From Flavobacteriaceae bacterium UBA3339 (GTDB lineage: Bacteria; Bacteroidota; Bacteroidia; Flavobacteriales; Flavobacteriaceae): DNA of 64,000 bases. Under the pieces are notes generated by a model. It searched no databases. It was not told the origin of the DNA and saw nothing but the letters and a program-made list of their open reading frames with translations. The stretch lies in assembly GCA_002360925.1 (NCBI GenBank), contig DERN01000011.1, positions 1-64,000 on the forward strand. Reading direction: 5' to 3'. The position numbers and the translations under genes were made by a program. This document shows positions 26,918 to 35,846 of this stretch, piece by piece. The first letter of the stretch is position 1. Each line of letters starts with the position of its first letter.

Positions 26918-28078
26918 TTATTTTAATGCGTCTTGAATACTTACTTTCTTTCCGTTTTTATAAGCAACTAAGAAAGCAGATGAATATCCTTTATTTTTTG
27001 CTACTTCCAAGGCTTTACGTGCATGGTCGTAATCGGTTGTTTCGTTGTAAAAATATTTATACATAGTTCCTTCTTTTAAAGAAGTTACATTGTCTAATCC
27101 GTTGAAATTGCTTGGTTTTAATTCAAGACTTTTACCGCTTGCAGCAATCTGAACTCTAAATAAAACGCCTTCTTTTGTTACAACAGCTGGTTTAGAAGCA
27201 TCGACAGAAGATGTTTTAGCTGGCTCAACCGGCTTTTCTTTAACTACAACTTCTTCAGCTTTTACGTCTGGTTTTCTTGTTTCAGGTTTTCTATTAGCCG
27301 GAATATTTTCGCTTGCAGAGTGGAACTGTTTTTTATAATCAATAATAGCGTTTGCTATTGATCGTGCCATTTCGTTTTTACCTTCTTCCGAATTTAAATA
27401 CGCACCTTCTTCACTATTCGACAAAAAACCTAATTCAATCAAAACACTCGGCATAAAAGCTCCGTGCAAAACTAAGTAAGGTCCTTGTTTAACTCCTCGA
27501 TTTCTTCTTTCAGCATCGTTTGTAAAACGGGTTTGTACTTTAGAAGCCAATTCTATACTTTGCGAAACATATTGCTCTTGCATTAAAGTCAAACCTATTA
27601 AAGATTCTGGACGACTTGGATCGTATCCAGCATAATTCACTTCATAATTATCTTCTAACGTAATAACAGCATTCTCCTTTTTTGCAACTTCTAAGTTCGA
27701 AGCATTTTTACTCATACCCATTACATACGTTTCGGTTCCTTGTGCCGCCGGAGCATTTGCAACAGCATTAGCGTGAATTGAAACAAAAATATCGGCTTTT
27801 TCTCGATTTGCAATTTGCGTACGCTCTCTTAACTCTAAAAAAACGTCTGTTTTTCTAGTATAAATAACATCAATATTCTTATCTTTTTTTAGTAAATCAC
27901 CTACTTTTAAGGCTACATCTAAAACAATTTTCTTTTCTACGTAATTTCCTCTTGCAGCACCAAAGTCATGAGCTCCATGTCCGGGGTCTAAAACCACCTT
28001 AAAATTTTGCGCATAAACTGTTGATCCGAAACATATTAGGAAGATTCCTAAAGTAGTTCTAACTTTATTTATAAACAT
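26918..28078 (-). CDS. N-acetylmuramoyl-L-alanine amidase (long copy)
   Basis: Exported zinc amidase of 386 aa that cuts the MurNAc-L-Ala bond in peptidoglycan. The signal peptide ends at STVYAQ. The Amidase_3 domain (about 25-245) has its metal ligands in VLDPGHGAHD, the Glu of NYVEKK, His of VSIHANAV, and catalytic Glu of VLIELGFLSN. A Pro/Lys/Glu-rich linker leads to a C-terminal module of about 85 aa (LFRVQIAASGK to VAYKNGKKVSIQDALK) that resembles a SPOR-like murein-binding domain. It is a tandem duplicate of the next amidase gene, whose product lacks this tail. Confidence 0.9.
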   Translation of the reverse strand: MFINKVRTTLGIFLICFGSTVYAQNFKVVLDPGHGAHDFGAARGNYVEKKIVLDVALKVGDLLKKDKNIDVIYTRKTDVFLELRERTQIANREKADIFVSIHANAVANAPAAQGTETYVMGMSKNASNLEVAKKENAVITLEDNYEVNYAGYDPSRPESLIGLTLMQEQYVSQSIELASKVQTRFTNDAERRNRGVKQGPYLVLHGAFMPSVLIELGFLSNSEEGAYLNSEEGKNEMARSIANAIIDYKKQFHSASENIPANRKPETRKPDVKAEEVVVKEKPVEPAKTSSVDASKPAVVTKEGVLFRVQIAASGKSLELKPSNFNGLDNVTSLKEGTMYKYFYNETTDYDHARKALEVAKNKGYSSAFLVAYKNGKKVSIQDALK

Positions 28079-28292
28079 AGCTTATTTTTATATTTTCTAT
28101 TCTTCTTCTAAAAGTCAAAATTAAAAAAAATATTAGCATGTTTGCTTTAAAAACAAACCTACACAGTTTACAAAAATAGTATATAAAAATTGCAAACAAA
28201 AGTAATATAGGTCGTTTTTAATGTGAATAATGAAAAATCGCTTCCAAGAAAACGATCGCCTAAAGTTTATAAAGAAATAAAATGGAAGTCAT
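28079..28292. other. Duplicated intergenic segment with a decayed copy of the lptD 5' end
   Basis: This gap aligns with the region upstream of the short amidase (29058-29210). Shared features are the poly-A/ATATTAG stretch and, at about 28190-28230, ATTGCAAACAAAAGTA followed by TCGTTTTTAAT. At 29168-29203 the lptD start reads ATTGCGTACAAAAGTA followed by TCGTTTTTAAT. The segment is therefore a relic of the tandem duplication of amidase plus the beginning of divergent lptD. No intact gene is present. Confidence 0.7.
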
Positions 28293-29057
28293 TTATTGAA
28301 CCGAATTGAACTTTTTATAATCGATAATAGCTTTTGCGATAGCCTGAGCCATTTCGTTTTTACCTTCTTCGGAATTTAAATAAGCGCCTTCCTCTTTGTT
28401 CGAAATAAAACCTAATTCAATTAAAATACTTGGCATAAGCGCACTGTGTAAAACCCAAAAAGGACCTTGTCTTACGCCACGATTATCTCTATTTGCATCA
28501 TTTGTAAAACGATTTTGAATTTTAGAAGCCAAATCAACACTTTGCGAAATAAACTGTTCTTGCATTAAGGTTAACCCTATTAAAGATTCGGGACGATTTG
28601 GATCGTATCCGGCATAATTTACCTGATAATTATCTTCTAACGTAATAACGGCATTTTCCTTTTTGGCAACTTCTAAGTTTGCCTCATTTTTACTAAGTCC
28701 CATAATGTACGTTTCGGCTCCGTAAGCTGAAGTATTTTTTGCAGCATTAATATGAATTGAAACAAAAACGTTTGCTTTTTCGCGGTTTGCAATTCTTGTT
28801 CGTTCTGCAACTTCGATAAAAACATCGGTTTTGCGAGTAAAAATTACTTTAATGTCTTTATCCTGTTTTAAAAGTTCGCCTACTTTTAACGCAACATCTA
28901 AAACAATTCGTTTTTCTATGTAATTTCCGTATGAAGCTCCGGGATCTTTCCCACCATGACCGGGATCTAAAACTACTTTAAAATTTTGTGCATAAACACC
29001 TGATACCATACACATTAAAAAGATACTTAAAGCAGCTCTAAACTTATTTGTGAACAT
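28293..29057 (-). CDS. N-acetylmuramoyl-L-alanine amidase (short copy)
   Basis: Exported zinc amidase of 254 aa, closely similar to the adjacent 386-aa amidase over the whole catalytic domain. The signal peptide ends at SGVYAQ. Zinc and catalytic residues are present: VLDPGHGGKDPG, NYIEKR, VSIHINAA and ILIELGFISN. It stops soon after the catalytic domain (IIDYKKFNSVQ), so it lacks the SPOR-like tail. It is divergent from lptD, the ancestral arrangement. The pair may have split roles, with one targeted by the tail and one free. Confidence 0.9.
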   Translation of the reverse strand: MFTNKFRAALSIFLMCMVSGVYAQNFKVVLDPGHGGKDPGASYGNYIEKRIVLDVALKVGELLKQDKDIKVIFTRKTDVFIEVAERTRIANREKANVFVSIHINAAKNTSAYGAETYIMGLSKNEANLEVAKKENAVITLEDNYQVNYAGYDPNRPESLIGLTLMQEQFISQSVDLASKIQNRFTNDANRDNRGVRQGPFWVLHSALMPSILIELGFISNKEEGAYLNSEEGKNEMAQAIAKAIIDYKKFNSVQ

Positions 29058-29170
29058 AGCGTATTTTATATTTTCGATTCTTATTTAAAAGTCCAAAATT
29101 AAAAAAAAATATTAGTAAGTTTGAAGTCTAAAAATCGAACCCACATTTTTACAAAATAGCATCTAAAAAA

Positions 29171-31855
29171 TTGCGTACAAAAGTAGTCTATATCGTTTTT
29201 AATCTCATTTTGGTTCCTGCCGGAATATCGAAAGTTTCGGCTCAAGAATTCCCGCATGTAAACAAGCGTTTAAATATTGAATTAAAACAAGATAGCTTAC
29301 CAAAAAGTCCGGCAAACAATGTGCTAAACGATACAATTAAGAAAGATAGTATCAAACCAAAAAAAGGTCAAAAGTTAGAATCTCCTATGTTTAGGAAAGC
29401 TAAAGATTACGAAAAACTAGACCAAAAAAACAAACGTGTTACATTATATAATGAAGCCGAATTTAAGTATCAGGATTACGAACTTACTGCCGGAATTATT
29501 ATTTACGATTACGATAAAGAAGAAGTTTACGCGGGAAGAATAAAAGATTCTTTAGGAAATTTAGTGCAACGCCCCGTTTTTAAACAAGGAACTCAAATTG
29601 TTGAACCAGATTCAATTCGATTTAACACTAAAACCAAAAAAGCGATTGTTTGGAATACCCGAACTACTTATAGCGATTTTAAAATTAAAGCCGAAAAATC
29701 GAAAAAGGTAAACGATTCGGTTTATTTTATGAAAGACATCATTTTCACAACAGCCGAAGATGTCGATCATCCCGAATATTATTTTAAAACCCGAAAAGCA
29801 AAATTTGTTCCGGGCAAAAAAGTCGTAACCGGAGTTACCAATTTGGTTATCGAAGATGTTCCTACGCCAATTGGTTTGCCTTTTGCTTTTTTCCCGATGT
29901 CGCAAAAAGCGGTTTCAGGTTTTATTTTGCCAAGTTTTGGAGATACGAATCTTCGCGGATATTATTTACAAAATGGTGGATATTATTTGGCTTTAAGCGA
30001 TAAAATTGATTTAACACTTTTAGGAGATTATTACACCAACGGAAGTTTTGCTTTAAACGCACAATCGCAATATCGTTCTCGATATAAATACAACGGGAAC
30101 TTTAATATTCGTTACGAAAATCTGATCGAAAGCCAGAAAGGTTTTCCTGATTACAGCAAAGGAACCATTTATAATATTCAATGGAGTCATTCGCAAGATG
30201 CTAAAGCCAATCCGAATTCTCGTTTTTCGGCTTCGGTAAACTTAGGAAGTAGTAATTATTTCCGTAACTCGTTAAACACGCAGAATATTGGAGCTAATAT
30301 GAACAACACCTTATCGTCTTCGGTAAGTTATTCCAGAACGCTTCAAACAGTTCCGCAGGTAAATTTTACGATTTCGGCAAATCACTCACAAAATACCAAT
30401 ACGCAACAAATCAACATGTCGTTGCCAAATATTCAGGCAAGTGTTGATCGTATTTATCCGTTTGCTCCAAAAAATGGAACCAAGAAAGGAATAATTCAAA
30501 ACATTAATTTACAATATAGTTTAAGCGGACGAAATCAATTTCAAACAACCGATTCATTGTTCTTTAAAAAAGAAATGTTCGACGAAATGAACGCAGGAAT
30601 TCAACATAGTATTCCTATTACAACGAATTTCAAATTGTTTAAATATTTCTCGGTTTCGTTAACAGGAAATTATTCCGAAACTTGGGTTTTCAATACAATT
30701 AATAAAGCATACAGTTTTGAAACAAATCGTCCTGAAGAAACTCGAGTAAACGGTTTTGACGCTTTTCGCGAATATAATTTCTCTGCGAATTTAGGAACAA
30801 CCATTTACGGAACATTCAACTTCAATAAGAATTCTAAAATTCAGGCAATTCGTCACGTAATGCGTCCTTCGGTTTCGTATACGTACACGCCAAGTTTTGA
30901 TCAATATTACGATACTTATGCAATTGATGCTTTGGGAACAACGATGGAAGAATATACGCGTTTCCAAGGAACCATGTTTGGAACGCCAAATCATATGATG
31001 TCGAATATGATGAACTTTTCATTAGGAAATAATTTCGAAGCAAAAGTTCGTGATGATAAATCGCAAACAGGCGAACCTAAAAAAGTAATGCTTTTAAACT
31101 CATTAAATTTTAGTGGTTCGTATAATTTTTCGGCAGATTCATTAAAATTAGCTCCGTTTAGAATGAGTGCAAACACCAATTTATTGAAAGATAAATTACG
31201 TTTAAATTTAGGAGCCAGTTTAGATCCGCTTGCAATTGACAATGCAGGACATCGTATAGACAAATTCAATATTGCAAATGGCGGAAGTTTGCTTCGTTTA
31301 ACAAGTGCCAACGTTACTTTAAATTATTCATTGGCAAGTACAGATCCTATTTTTGGTTCTAAAGGCGAAGAAAACGATTCGCAGAATAAGAATGTTCAAA
31401 ACGGAGGTCGAGCAGATGATTTATTTGGACAATCGGTAGATTTAGCAGATCGACAAAAATCAATGTTTAATGAAGATGATCGCAAAAAAACTACAAGCGA
31501 ATTTTTCAATACCGAAATTCCTTGGGATTTAACTTTTGCTTGGAGCTTAACGTATAACAACGCTAAAAGAACTTCTGAAATCACAAACAACTCTTTAATG
31601 GTTTCGGGAAATGTTACACTTTCTCCAGGTTGGATCGCAGGTTTTTCGACAGGTTACGATTTTAAAAATAAAGGAGTTACCTACACACAATTGCGTTTTG
31701 AACGTGATTTAAAATCGTGGAGAATGGATTTTTCTTGGATTCCGAACGGATATTACAAACAATGGACGTTCTTTATCGGAATTAAATCATCTATCTTACA
31801 AGATATTAAATACGAAAAACGTAATTCGGGCGAACGTCGTTTTAGAAACAGATAA
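29171..31855 (+). CDS. lptD: LptD-like outer-membrane LPS-assembly protein
   Basis: Large outer-membrane beta-barrel protein of 894 aa of the Bacteroidota LptD family. It would insert lipopolysaccharide into the outer leaflet. A signal-like N-terminus (VVYIVFNLILVPAGISKVSAQ) is followed by an OstA-like beta-jellyroll region (about 85-240) and a barrel rich in aromatic beta strands ending LRFERDLKSWRMDFSWIPNG. No ATG lies between the upstream in-frame stop (29129) and the signal sequence; the best start is TTG at 29171, or a longer N-terminus with another unusual codon. It is divergent from an amidase gene. Confidence 0.85.
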   Translation: MRTKVVYIVFNLILVPAGISKVSAQEFPHVNKRLNIELKQDSLPKSPANNVLNDTIKKDSIKPKKGQKLESPMFRKAKDYEKLDQKNKRVTLYNEAEFKYQDYELTAGIIIYDYDKEEVYAGRIKDSLGNLVQRPVFKQGTQIVEPDSIRFNTKTKKAIVWNTRTTYSDFKIKAEKSKKVNDSVYFMKDIIFTTAEDVDHPEYYFKTRKAKFVPGKKVVTGVTNLVIEDVPTPIGLPFAFFPMSQKAVSGFILPSFGDTNLRGYYLQNGGYYLALSDKIDLTLLGDYYTNGSFALNAQSQYRSRYKYNGNFNIRYENLIESQKGFPDYSKGTIYNIQWSHSQDAKANPNSRFSASVNLGSSNYFRNSLNTQNIGANMNNTLSSSVSYSRTLQTVPQVNFTISANHSQNTNTQQINMSLPNIQASVDRIYPFAPKNGTKKGIIQNINLQYSLSGRNQFQTTDSLFFKKEMFDEMNAGIQHSIPITTNFKLFKYFSVSLTGNYSETWVFNTINKAYSFETNRPEETRVNGFDAFREYNFSANLGTTIYGTFNFNKNSKIQAIRHVMRPSVSYTYTPSFDQYYDTYAIDALGTTMEEYTRFQGTMFGTPNHMMSNMMNFSLGNNFEAKVRDDKSQTGEPKKVMLLNSLNFSGSYNFSADSLKLAPFRMSANTNLLKDKLRLNLGASLDPLAIDNAGHRIDKFNIANGGSLLRLTSANVTLNYSLASTDPIFGSKGEENDSQNKNVQNGGRADDLFGQSVDLADRQKSMFNEDDRKKTTSEFFNTEIPWDLTFAWSLTYNNAKRTSEITNNSLMVSGNVTLSPGWIAGFSTGYDFKNKGVTYTQLRFERDLKSWRMDFSWIPNGYYKQWTFFIGIKSSILQDIKYEKRNSGERRFRNR

Positions 31856-31876
31856 TCAATTTTTAATCACATAAAA

Positions 31877-32257
31877 ATGAAAAAAATAATCAATTCAGCA
31901 AAAGCTCCGGCACCAATCGGACCTTATAATCATTCGATAATGGTTGGAGATTTACTATTTATTTCCGGACAAATTCCTTTTAATCAAGAAACCGAAACGT
32001 TAATTACAAGCGGAATTCAAGATGAAACCAAACAAGTAATGCAAAACTTAAAATACATTATTGAAGAAGCTGGTTTAACTTTTGAACATGTTGTAAAAGC
32101 AACAATTTTTATCCGAGATATGGAAAACTTCGGTTTAATCAATGAAATCTACGGAAGCTATTTTAACACCGAAACTGCACCAGCCAGAGAATGTGTTCAA
32201 GTTGAAAAACTACCACGTAACGTTAATATCGAAATCTCAATGATTTTACATAAATAA
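31877..32257 (+). CDS. ridA: RidA/YjgF family enamine/imine deaminase
   Basis: Trimeric RidA-family protein of 126 aa that hydrolyses reactive enamines and imines such as 2-aminoacrylate. Motifs are SAKAPAPIGPYNHS near the start, LFISGQIPFN, and ETAPARECVQVEKLPRN, which contains the catalytic Arg. It starts 21 bp after lptD and ends at a strong terminator, so it may be co-transcribed with lptD. Confidence 0.94.
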   Translation: MKKIINSAKAPAPIGPYNHSIMVGDLLFISGQIPFNQETETLITSGIQDETKQVMQNLKYIIEEAGLTFEHVVKATIFIRDMENFGLINEIYGSYFNTETAPARECVQVEKLPRNVNIEISMILHK

Positions 32258-32289
32258 AAAACCGAACTCAAATTGAGTTCGGTTTTTTT
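32256..32289. terminator. Terminator between ridA and the small membrane-protein gene
   Basis: AAAAACCGAACTCAA / TTGAGTTCGGTTTTT hairpin with T-runs on both sides. Confidence 0.88.
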
Positions 32290-32304
32290 AAACATTAAAA
32301 AATG

Positions 32305-32466
32305 TTATTCTTGTTCTCTTTTAGCTTTATTTTCTTTAATAAGGTCATTAGCGCCTCCTACAGCCCAGTAAAATACAAAGCTTACAAGGAAAAACATCAA
32401 CCAAAAGCCCATTGTTAAAACGGTAAGACCAATTAAAAAAGCTATAAATTGTTGAAATTCAAACAT
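32305..32466 (-). CDS. Small membrane protein, 53 aa, unknown
   Basis: A short reading frame on the minus strand. The product begins MFEFQQFIAFLIGLTVLTMG and ends in a charged tail ENKAKREQE. The first 40 residues are a hydrophobic stretch long enough for one long or two short membrane helices, with aromatic residues at the ends. It sits between a bidirectional terminator and the fumC promoter region, transcribed away from fumC. Gene-like features are the ATG start, the hydrophobic/charged layout, and the convergent terminator at its 3' end. The function is unknown. Confidence 0.6.
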   Translation of the reverse strand: MFEFQQFIAFLIGLTVLTMGFWLMFFLVSFVFYWAVGGANDLIKENKAKREQE

Positions 32467-32620
32467 GATTCCGGAATTTTTTGTGTATACGTTTACAAAG
32501 ATAGAATGATTCTTTAACTACTCAAACAAAAATCATAATAAATTCTAAAAATTCTTTATTTCTACGGTTTTCGATTTATTTATTAGTAACTTTATTTATA
32601 CTTATTTTAAATAACATATT

Positions 32621-34018
32621 ATGGAATATAGAATAGAAAAGGATACAATGGGCGAAGTAAAAGTTCCTGCTCATCGCTTTTGGGGAGCTCAAACCGAACG
32701 TTCATTCGAAAACTTTAAAATTGGTCCGCAAGCTTCTATGCCAATTGAAATAATTCAAGCTTTTGCTATCTTAAAAAAAGCCGCCGCATTCACAAATGCA
32801 GAGTTAGGCGTTTTACCAATTGAAAAACGCGATGCCATTGCCGAAGTTTGTAACGAGATCTTAAAAGGAGATTTAAATGATGAATTTCCGTTAGTGATTT
32901 GGCAAACTGGTTCCGGAACGCAATCAAACATGAATGTAAACGAAGTTATTGCCAACAAAGCACAATTCAATAAATATGGAAAAATAGAAGGCGAATTGTT
33001 TATAAAAGCAAACGACGACGTAAATAAATCACAATCTTCTAACGACACCTTTCCTACAGCTATGCATATTGCGGCATATTTAATGTTAGAAAATAAAACG
33101 ATTCCCGGAATTAAACAATTAAAAGACACCTTACTAAAAAAAGCCGAAGACTTTAAAAATGTTGTAAAAATAGGACGAACACATTTAATGGATGCCACGC
33201 CTTTAACATTAGGGCAAGAAATTTCGGGTTACGCAGCTCAATTAGAATATGCTTTAAAAGCCATTAATAATACTAAGGCACACTTAAGCGAATTAGCTTT
33301 AGGTGGAACCGCAGTGGGAACCGGTTTAAACACACCAAACGGTTATGATGTTTTAGTTGCAAAATACATTGCCGAATTTACTGGACTTCCGTTTGTAACG
33401 GCACCAAATAAATTCGAAGCTTTAGCTGCACACGATGCTATTGTTGAAGTTCACGGAGCTTTGAAACAATCGGCTGTTGCTTTAAATAAAATTGCAAATG
33501 ATATTAGAATGCTGGCTTCCGGACCGCGTTCTGGAATTGGCGAAATTTTAATTCCTGAAAATGAACCAGGTTCTTCCATTATGCCAGGAAAAGTAAATCC
33601 TACACAATGTGAAGCTTTAACAATGGTTGCCGCACAAGTTATTGGAAACGATGTAACCATTAGTTTTGGCGGCGCTCAAGGTCATTATGAATTAAATGTT
33701 TTTAAACCTGTAATGGCTGCTAATTTTTTACAATCGGCCAAATTAATTGGAGATGCTTGCATTTCGTTCGATGTTCATTGTGCACAAGGAATTGAACCGA
33801 ATTATACACGTATTAAAGAATTGGTGGATAATTCATTGATGTTGGTTACTGCTTTAAATACTAAAATTGGTTATTATAAAGCCGCTGAAATTGCACAAAG
33901 TGCTCATAAAAACGGAACAACTTTAAAACAAGAAGCCGTTAGACTGGGTTATGTAACTTCGGATGAATTTGATGAATGGGTAAAACCGGAAGATATGGTG
34001 GTTGGAAGTTTAAAATAA
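32621..34018 (+). CDS. fumC: Class II fumarate hydratase
   Basis: Iron-independent fumarase of 465 aa, the usual length, which interconverts fumarate and malate in the TCA cycle. Motifs are SGTQSNMNVNEVIAN, SSNDTFPTAMHIA, RTHLMDATPLTLGQE and the superfamily signature GSSIMPGKVNPTQCEA, containing the catalytic Ser. It is monocistronic with a terminator after the stop. Confidence 0.97.
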   Translation: MEYRIEKDTMGEVKVPAHRFWGAQTERSFENFKIGPQASMPIEIIQAFAILKKAAAFTNAELGVLPIEKRDAIAEVCNEILKGDLNDEFPLVIWQTGSGTQSNMNVNEVIANKAQFNKYGKIEGELFIKANDDVNKSQSSNDTFPTAMHIAAYLMLENKTIPGIKQLKDTLLKKAEDFKNVVKIGRTHLMDATPLTLGQEISGYAAQLEYALKAINNTKAHLSELALGGTAVGTGLNTPNGYDVLVAKYIAEFTGLPFVTAPNKFEALAAHDAIVEVHGALKQSAVALNKIANDIRMLASGPRSGIGEILIPENEPGSSIMPGKVNPTQCEALTMVAAQVIGNDVTISFGGAQGHYELNVFKPVMAANFLQSAKLIGDACISFDVHCAQGIEPNYTRIKELVDNSLMLVTALNTKIGYYKAAEIAQSAHKNGTTLKQEAVRLGYVTSDEFDEWVKPEDMVVGSLK

Positions 34019-34036
34019 TAAGAATAATTTCTAAAT

Positions 34037-34073
34037 AAAAAACCTGTAGGCTTTAAAAGTTTACAGGTTTTTA
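34037..34073. terminator. Bidirectional terminator between fumC and the cupin gene
   Basis: AAAAACCTGTA / TACAGGTTTTT stem with an AT-rich loop and T-runs on both strands. Confidence 0.82.
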
Positions 34074-34949
34074 TTTCTTTATAAGATTCTTTAAAACTTT
34101 TTCCGAATTCCTTCTAGCCCACTCTTCTTTGTAGCTAATCCATTTTTCTTTTCCTATTTTTCTGCAAATTTTATCGGTATAACGCATAATAAATACGTGA
34201 TAAAACATATCGACAAAGTTCGAAAAACGCAATAAACTTGGCATTTCTCGCATCGACATCGAAAAACCAGGTTCTAAATAACGATTAAAATGCCACCAAC
34301 CTTTCGGAATATACAATAAATCGCCGTGTTCCATAAATATTTCGAACCCTTCGGCATTTTTTAAAGCAGGATATTTTTCATAATCAGGATTTTCATAATC
34401 AATCGTTTCAATTGTATGAACCGAAAGCGGAACTCTGTATAAAGAAGCTGATTGTTCTTGATCAAATAATAAAATACGTTTTTTTCCTTCGAAATGAATA
34501 TGAATAAAATCGCTCATATCTACATCGAAATGCATTAAAACGCGCGCATCGCTTCCTCCAAAAAATAAAGTATGAATCTGTTTAAAAAACTTCATTCCCA
34601 AATCGGGATAGATAAAATTCACAAGCAATTCGGGCAAACGATCTTTAATCATATAAAAGAAAATTCTTTTGTCGGAAGGTTGATTCTGAATTTCTTCAAT
34701 ATATTCGTCCATTTTCATATACAAAGCAGGTGTATCCGAACTTTTGGTGGCGTCTGCCGGTTTGTTGTTATAAATGGGAACGGTTTGTCCTTTTGCTTTT
34801 TGCTTGATATAATCGAAATTCCACTGATCAAAATCAGCCCATTGTTTAGCAAATCCTTTGATTAAAATTGGTTTTTGCTTCTTATAATAGTTTTTATAAA
34901 AGTCTTCTTTTGTGATTTGTGATACACTTTCAACAGCTTGAAGTTTCAT
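34071..34949 (-). CDS. JmjC-like cupin-domain protein (cupin_8)
   Basis: Soluble protein of 292 aa of the FIH/JmjC-like cupin family, a candidate Fe(II)/2-oxoglutarate-dependent hydroxylase. The ATG at 34949 (MKLQAVESVSQITKEDFYKN) is preferred to one 33 bp earlier, which would overlap the next gene's terminator. YKKQKPILIKGFAKQW is the typical entry to this fold. The iron ligands are probably H-x-D in MHFDVDMSDF and a distal His in LLYIPKGWWHF. The target, whether protein or other, is unknown. Confidence 0.82.
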   Translation of the reverse strand: MKLQAVESVSQITKEDFYKNYYKKQKPILIKGFAKQWADFDQWNFDYIKQKAKGQTVPIYNNKPADATKSSDTPALYMKMDEYIEEIQNQPSDKRIFFYMIKDRLPELLVNFIYPDLGMKFFKQIHTLFFGGSDARVLMHFDVDMSDFIHIHFEGKKRILLFDQEQSASLYRVPLSVHTIETIDYENPDYEKYPALKNAEGFEIFMEHGDLLYIPKGWWHFNRYLEPGFSMSMREMPSLLRFSNFVDMFYHVFIMRYTDKICRKIGKEKWISYKEEWARRNSEKVLKNLIKK

Positions 34950-34982
34950 AAAGCGTTTCTTTTTTGAAACAGGAAGATACAA

Positions 34983-35008
34983 AAAAACCGAACAAATGTT
35001 CGGTTTTT
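34983..35008 (-). terminator. Terminator after the lysozyme-like gene
   Basis: AAAAACCGAACA / TGTTCGGTTTTT palindrome straddling the stop codon of the minus-strand gene at 35007. Confidence 0.75.
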
Positions 35009-35663
35009 AAATGACTATTTTTGGATTTTTCTGCGCTTTTATATGCGATACATCAAACGAAGCAAACTTTTTAATATACTCTGTAATGCTTGTTCCATAA
35101 GCGTCGCTAAAAGTAACTTCACCGTTCGATCTTAAAAATCCCTGAACTGCACCGGCGCCACCCAAATGAGCTGCCGCTAAAATTCCGGATTCTGTAACCA
35201 AAACTCCGCCTATTCTTTTTCCTGCATACTTTCTAATATCTCTTTGTAAAATGTATTTGTTATATGCCATTAATTTTACAAAAGCTTTTTCTTGCAAGGC
35301 GGGATCTTTTAGAAACTTTTTGGTGTCTTTAATACCTAAAAAATTCAAAGTTGATTTTCCGAATTGGTATTTTCCCATATATCCCAAAGTATTTACCGAT
35401 CGATAATTTCCTTGTGATTCGCGAAATGCCAACGCTTCTTTAAAGCTGATAAAACCTTTAGATAATTCGATTTTGAAGTCATTCTCTTTTTGATTTTTGC
35501 TTTCGAAGTGTTCATCTTCTGTTAAAACCTGAGTTGGCAAAGGATAATTCACTTCATAAAACGCAATTCTTTCAGATTGTGTTTCGTACGTTTTAAAGGC
35601 TGTCAGCGTTAGCGCTGCAAAAGACCCAATAATTCCAATAAAATAAGAACATTTTTTTATCAT
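35007..35663 (-). CDS. Exported lysozyme-fold (transglycosylase-like) protein
   Basis: Protein of 218 aa with an N-terminal hydrophobic signal or anchor (about 5-22) and a central lysozyme-like region. FKEALAFRESQGNYRSVNT places a candidate catalytic Glu at position 82, and GYMGKYQFGKSTLNFLGI matches the G-x-x-Q-F pattern of transglycosylases. ESGILAAAHLGGAGAVQGFL supplies the C-terminal helix motif. It would act on peptidoglycan in the periplasm. Related proteins are sometimes annotated as peptidoglycan-binding, but no LysM is visible. Confidence 0.7.
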   Translation of the reverse strand: MIKKCSYFIGIIGSFAALTLTAFKTYETQSERIAFYEVNYPLPTQVLTEDEHFESKNQKENDFKIELSKGFISFKEALAFRESQGNYRSVNTLGYMGKYQFGKSTLNFLGIKDTKKFLKDPALQEKAFVKLMAYNKYILQRDIRKYAGKRIGGVLVTESGILAAAHLGGAGAVQGFLRSNGEVTFSDAYGTSITEYIKKFASFDVSHIKAQKNPKIVI

Positions 35664-35779
35664 TCAATCATATTTCTCAAATCCTGTCACAATTTGAATT
35701 AACGGGCGCAAATATACGACTTTTTTTTAAAACAATGATTATCAACATTTTTCTAATTTTTAGATTTAAAAAGAACATA

Positions 35780-35808
35780 AAAAAGGATTGCCAACACGTG
35801 GCAACCCT
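35780..35808 (-). terminator. hmuY terminator
   Basis: On the minus strand, GGGTTGCCA / TGGCAATCC stem followed by TTTTTT. It lies 40 bp after the hmuY stop. Confidence 0.8.
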
Positions 35809-35846
35809 CTAGAAACTAACAACTAAATAATATAGATATGCTTGGT

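Noticed and set aside
30991..31311. Minus-strand frame of 106 codons within lptD
   Set aside because: Antisense to a clear coding frame with no recognisable protein features; a codon-bias shadow, like other antisense frames in the window.
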